Below, in pieces: positions 60,401-64,000 of a stretch of DNA of 64,000 nucleotides. The translations under genes were made by a program, and so were the position numbers. How positions within the stretch are numbered: the first letter of the stretch is position 1; every line of letters begins with the position of its first letter. A model generated the notes under the pieces. The model was not told the origin of the DNA and did no database searches. It worked only from the letters and a program-made list of their open reading frames with translations. Origin of the DNA: an uncultured Pseudomonadales bacterium (GTDB taxonomy: Bacteria; Pseudomonadota; Gammaproteobacteria; Pseudomonadales; Pseudohongiellaceae); assembly GCA_943789335.1 (NCBI GenBank), contig CALSTS010000009.1, positions 1 through 64,000 of the forward strand. Reading direction: 5' to 3'.

Positions 60401-60493
60401 AACGGGGATCACACCTTAGAAGATCCGCAGCATAAGGTGAAGATGACAGAAATTGAATTCAAACGCCTGATGTTTGATGTCAGTGATGTATAA
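57479..60493 (+). CDS. Long type III-like site-specific DNA adenine methyltransferase (Mod)
   Basis: 1004 residues. The catalytic motif IV, HIDPPYNTDTSGF, lies near 470-481, and the SAM motif I, ILDFFAGSGTTAEAVLNLN, near 750-768. This IV-before-I order is the beta class typical of type III Mod enzymes, which methylate adenine N6. The target-recognition part lies between them. Residues 1 to about 430 form an unusual extension (FEMDKADLDFGIYRIMNLKRADI, FSRYYDKGDFISKRRYKADTY) that ordinary ~650-residue Mod proteins lack and that may bind the helicase or nuclease. The C-terminal 150 residues are also extra. The next gene starts 11 bases later. Confidence 0.88.
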   Translation: MMNESYKKLIKTLQTIFEMDKADLDFGIYRIMNLKRADINAFLENDLLPQVKEAFAEYAPDGNSGAQAELSKLIKTLTDAGVDPDESPKVQEFKEQLKGVTDSTALENDVFSKLHTFFSRYYDKGDFISKRRYKADTYAIPYEGEEVKLYWANHDQYYIKSSEHLRDYAFLAKQDGTSGGEKTVRIKLVEADTEKDNVKAQKDEERKFILDEECPLSEEDGELLIHFNYVPAGKQKQEKFNEAAVETIFAQEGFDEWLDVLKATAPTEAKPKRTLLERHLNEYTARNTFDYFIHKDLGNFLERELDFFIKNEVMFLDDIEYASFAVTEQQLKKVKIIRSIAKKVIRMLAHLEDYQKKLWLKKKFITSTNYLISISKIPFNFYEEISKNSAQKKEWSNYFGITEKIDAVFIKNNPRLVLDTAFFTDNFKDEIIAGIENIDETCNGVLIKGDNFNSLRLLENAYRGKVSCIHIDPPYNTDTSGFLYKNSYRTSSWLSFIRDRVYASISFLDFNGSIQCHIDENEYENLFKIFSTTDLFNMGTIIWDKRNPMNGGSGIANQHEYLIFFSKVKQRINQRNKTILSMLDKAKEFIDLHGGINELSRADYSKWVNGNDSLSGGEKAYRYIDDDGRIFRAVSLRAPEPREDPKFHQPLIHPQTGKPCSVPPNGFSRTPETLKSMIENGLILFGQDESTQPNQKAILTVHSLKQLTSMIQEAKKGKSWTDNLGLSFPYCHPVSLYEELIGATVATENSYILDFFAGSGTTAEAVLNLNAEDQINRKLLLMEMGDHFEEVLLPRLKKLSYSLDWKNGVPNANGKSVPFLFKYHNLESYEDIQNNLVLTSNAIQQQTLEQDSLKEDYVLGYWLDVETAESPSLLNIDQFEDPFNYKLNIGSGSVGATKSTIVDVVETFNYLIGLTVKAIDVIKGFKVVTGTNPQGDSVLVVWRTVKENDNETLEAFLDKQGYNPRDTEFDHIYVNGDHTLEDPQHKVKMTEIEFKRLMFDVSDV

Positions 60494-60504
60494 GGGAGAA
60501 CATC

Positions 60505-63500
60505 ATGACAGCTAAGGCAAAAAAGTTTGATGAAAAACTGGTGTTGAGCCAATGGATGCTCAAACAGTTCGGTGTAGAAACGCTAGTAGTGTTAGGTAAA
60601 ACCTTATCTGACGATAACTTGATCGGCTTCACCGAAGAAAACAATACACGTTTCTTGCAAGCGCTTGAGGATTGGATACCTGAATCTGGCCGTACTGTGA
60701 AGAATGACCAGCTTAGAGAGTTTGACGATAATGTTGTAAAGCATTGGCAGGAAATAACCTATAGGCGTAACCATTCAGGGGCCATGGGAAGAACGCTTTA
60801 TCCATTGTACTTTCAGTATTTATCTATGCTCTTTACCGAGTATTACCTTGATAGATATTTTCAAGGTGTCAGCGATCTTTGTGTTGAATTAAATAAGTTT
60901 ATGGCTGAATTTAATAAGCAGTTTAATGAAAGAGAGCGCATTCAACCTTTTGTAGAATCAGACCTTAATAAGCTTGCCTTATGGATGGCTACTGGTAGTG
61001 GCAAGACACTGATCATGCATGTCAATATTTTGCAGTTTGAGTATTACCGTACCAAATATGGTAAGGCAAATAGCTATAACAAAACCATCTTGCTTACGCC
61101 AAATGAAGGACTTTCATTGCAGCATAAAGAAGAGCTAGATGATTCCAATATCTCTGCTGACCTGTTTGTTAAAAGCGGTGGTAGCCTGTTTACCCAATCT
61201 TCAGTGCAGATTATTGATATTCATAAACTACAAACGCAGGACAAGATGGGCAAGTCTGCTGATGGCAAATCTGTTGCAGTTGAATCTTTTGAAACGAATA
61301 ACCTTGTTTTGGTAGATGAAGGGCATCGCGGGGCGAGTGGTACAGACTGGGATGGTAAAACGAAACCTGCTTTGTGAAAGTGGTTTCTCGTTTGAGTATT
61401 CTGCAACGTTTGGTCAGGCCATTAAAGCGGCATCTGGTAATGAGCTTGCACCAACAGCGAGTGGGAAACCAGGTGCCAAGTACAAATTTGTACAGCAGTA
61501 TTCCAAGTGCATTATGTTTGATTACTCGTATAAGTTCTTTCATGGAGATGGTTATGGTAAGGATCATTTTATTCTTAACCTTGCAGATGCCTGGACTGAA
61601 GAGCAAACACAGCTTTATTTAACGGGTAGCATTCTTCGCTTCTATCAACAGAAGTGGCGCTATTCCATGATAAGAGTAAAACGTTAGCGGATTACTTGTT
61701 AGCTGATCCGCTTTGGATATTTGTCGGCGGGAAGGTAACGGCAAAGAATGAAGCGAATGTAGATACCGTCTCTGATATTCAGGCGATCATTAAATTCGTT
61801 GCCAGGTTTGTGGCTAATACAGACAAGGAAACGGTTGGGTTTATTGATAAATTTCTTACTCAGTCTGATGGTCTGTTCGATAATCGCACGCAACCCATCT
61901 TTGCTAATGCGTTTCCCTATTTGCACAAGAAATGGAAAACGAATGATGCTGAGAATGTCTATCGTGATGTGTTGAAGCAAGTATTTAATGCTGAAGCGAG
62001 AGGTATTTTGCATATTGTTCATATCAAAGGCGGTATAAATGAAATCGGCTTGCGCATTGGTGCAGAAGAAGGCAACTGGTTTGGCGTAATCAATGTTGGT
62101 GATGCCAGTAAGTTACACAGCATGTGTGAAGAGTCTGTCCAAACAGGTGCTTTGCCTAACTGCATAACAACTGATGATAGTTATACCAAATCACTCTTTG
62201 ACGCTATCAATAAGAAAGGTTCTACTGTTAATCTCTTGATTGGTGCCAAAAAGTTTACTGAAGGCTGGAGTTCATGGCGTGTTAGTGCAATGGGCTTGAT
62301 GAATGTTGGTCGTTCTGAAGGTTCAGAGATTATTCAACTTTTCGGCAGGGGCGTTCGCTTGCGAGGCTATGACTTCACGTTGAAACGTAGCAATCACATT
62401 CCTGGTATTAAACATCCTGAATATGTTGAGCAACTTGAAACACTAAATGTTTTCGGCATTCGCTCGAACTATATGAAAGAGTTTGAGGAATACCTTGAAG
62501 AAGAAGGCGTAGGCGAAGATCAGGTGAAGATTATTACCTTGCCTGTTATCAAGCGTTTGCAAAGTCCTAGTCTAAAAGTCATTAAACCGAGTGCGACATT
62601 AACGCCATTCAAAAAAGCCTGCAAGCCAGAGCTTGCACACCAGACAGATGATATGTATGGGCGTGTGATGCTGAATTGGTACCCAAAAATTCAGTTCAAG
62701 ACAAGTGGTGCTAGCAGAGCGTATGCGCTGGATACCGAGCTGAATGAAGCGGTATTTGCCAAAAAGCACTTAGCTTTTCTAATACTGAAGCGATCTATTT
62801 TGAAATAGCTCAGTACAAAAATGAAAAGGCGTTATACAACATTCAGCTGAGTCGAGATGCTATTGTTTCGTTATTGGCAGATCCTAATTGGTATTGTTTG
62901 TTGATTCCTGCAGATCTGATGGAAGTTAAAGACTTTGAGCGCATCAGAATGTGGCAGGACATTGCTGTCGCATTGCTGAAAAAATATGTTGAGCGTTTCT
63001 ATAACCATAAGAAACACGAATACGAAGAACCTTACCTTGAGTATGTGGTTCTGAATGAATCTGACCCAAACTTTGTGAATGAATACAAAACCAGTATTGA
63101 TATCTCTCAGCAGAAGTGGATTGATAAAATCACAGAGTTGAAAAGCAAGCTTGAAGATGGTTCTTTCTCTGAAGAATGGAAGTTTGGTAATTTCACTGCA
63201 TTAGATTTTTCAAGACACCAGTATCAGCCTTTAATTTATTTTAAGAATAATGATGTGGTTAAAGTTAGCCCTGTACCGCTAAACGAAGGTGAAAGAGATT
63301 TTATCACTGACTTAAAACAACATTACCTTAATGCCACTGCGTTCTACGAAGATAAAGAATTGTATGTATTAAGGAATCAGAGCAAAGGGAAAGGCGTAGG
63401 CTTCTTTGAAGCCGGTAATTTTTATCCAGACTTCATTGTCTGGCTTGTGGTTGCAGGGAAACAATACGTAACCTTTATTGATCCTAAAGGCTTAAGTCGT

Positions 63501-63755
63501 ATTCATGGTTTTGATGACCCAAAAATTTCGTTCTGCCGTAAGATCAAAGAGATTGAAGCTCGTATTGCAGATCCAGGTGTAATACTCAATTCATTTATCG
63601 TATCTAATACCCGTCAAGCAGATCTTGCCTGGTGGGTGAAAGGAGATGATGCAGACAAGGCTTTTGCCAACAACCATGTGTTGTTTCAGTTGGAAGCTAA
63701 AGAGACATATATTGGCGACATATTTAATTATGTTGTTAATGCGAACGCATCATGA
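60505..63755 (+). pseudogene. Type III restriction endonuclease Res-like helicase-nuclease, frameshifted
   Basis: The combined reading spans about 1080 codons. The first part has Walker A ATGSGKT at about 162-168 and box DEGHRG near 271-276. Frames then shift near 61350 (into GFSFEYSATFGQAIKAA), near 61655 (into HDKSKTLADYLLADPLWIFVGG) and near 62775 (into NTEAIYFEIAQYKNEKALYN). Helicase motif VI-like EIIQLFGRGVRLRG lies near 62330. The C-terminal nuclease, near 63425-63490, has YPDFIVW followed by TFIDPKG, a PD-(D/E)xK-type active site. It should cut unmodified DNA after ATP-driven scanning. Three indels in otherwise conserved sequence could be errors or real inactivation; errors seem likelier. 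Confidence 0.8.
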
Positions 63756-64000
63756 CGATGATTATCCCTATCGTTGGCATCTTCGCCGCTCCGTCGGGCA
63801 ATCAAGGTTAATGGGGATGGTTTGTTTATATGAAGAAACTAGAAAAAATTGAAGTTGATGATTTAGAAGATGAGGTGGATATAACGTGCTACCCCAGATA
63901 TTTGGGCATGAGATGGATATTATCTTCACTGAACTGGGTTGCCTTAAAGAGCTATGTTCAAAATTTGATCTGGAGATTATTGATACTTTATCAGTTAAAC
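63752..64000 (+). other. Possible start of a further island gene, cut by the window edge
   Basis: An ATG at 63752 overlaps the Res stop as ATGA, a common coupling signal, but this frame reads MTMIIPIVGIFAAPSGNQG and stops after 19 codons. A second frame opens at ATG 63830 (MKKLEKIEVDDLEDEVDI) and remains open to the edge. A third from GTG 63886 reads GHEMDIIFTELGCLKELCSKF. If indels occur here too, one gene could join these pieces. I do not recognise the product. Confidence 0.35.

Overview
The window is chromosomal DNA of a gammaproteobacterium with roughly 40-45% GC by eye. Gene order matches Pseudomonas and E. coli over long stretches: gloB/yafS/rnhA/dnaQ; an MTIP-type phosphorylase, csiV, mfd and gap; a 13-subunit nuo operon with a fused nuoCD; lolCDE; comEC/exbB/exbD/msbA/lpxK/ycaR/kdsB; and uvrC/pgsA followed by tRNA-Gly, tRNA-Cys and tRNA-Leu. 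I cannot fix the genus from sequence alone.

Layout. 1-4.4 kb: hupB, ppiD, oppA and oppB, all recognisable but broken by many small indels. 4.9-7.5 kb: intact oppC and a fused oppDF ATPase. 7.5-11.4 kb: gloB, a methyltransferase, rnhA, dnaQ, sohB. 11.4-13.6 kb: sulfite reductase cysI with its DUF934 partner. 13.9-19.7 kb: nfuA, the phosphorylase, csiV, mfd. 19.8-21.7 kb: long-form GAPDH and a truncated sthA remnant. 21.8-36.6 kb: the complete nuoA-N operon. 36.9-38.2 kb: a lone divergent serine recombinase converging on an unrecognised 173-residue gene. 38.2-44.5 kb: lolCDE, a flavin reductase-like gene and comEC, several of them frameshifted. 44.6-53.5 kb: exbBD, msbA, lpxK, ycaR, kdsB, a low-molecular-weight phosphatase, murB, uvrC, pgsA. 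53.7-54.0 kb: three tRNA genes. 54.5-64 kb: a restriction-modification island.

How the genes work together. The nuo operon builds complex I. The lol, msbA, lpxK, kdsB and murB genes serve envelope biogenesis: lipoprotein sorting, lipid A export and phosphorylation, Kdo activation and peptidoglycan precursor synthesis. mfd and uvrC serve nucleotide excision repair, while rnhA and dnaQ serve replication. cysI and nfuA connect to sulfur and Fe-S metabolism.

The most interesting accessory region begins right after the tRNA-Leu(UAA) gene. A RapA/DrmD-like SNF2 helicase, a long beta-type DNA adenine methyltransferase with a ~430-residue N-terminal extension, and a type III Res-like helicase-nuclease lie in one tight same-strand cluster. 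This looks like a composite anti-phage system related to type III restriction, with some resemblance to DISARM class 1. It may continue past the right edge.

The frameshifts concentrate in three patches (1-4.4 kb, 38.5-42.8 kb, 61.3-62.8 kb) and hit genes expected to be essential, such as lolC and lolE. Sequencing or assembly error is therefore a likelier cause than real pseudogenisation. The sthA remnant is different: it lacks its whole 3' part and looks like a genuine deletion.
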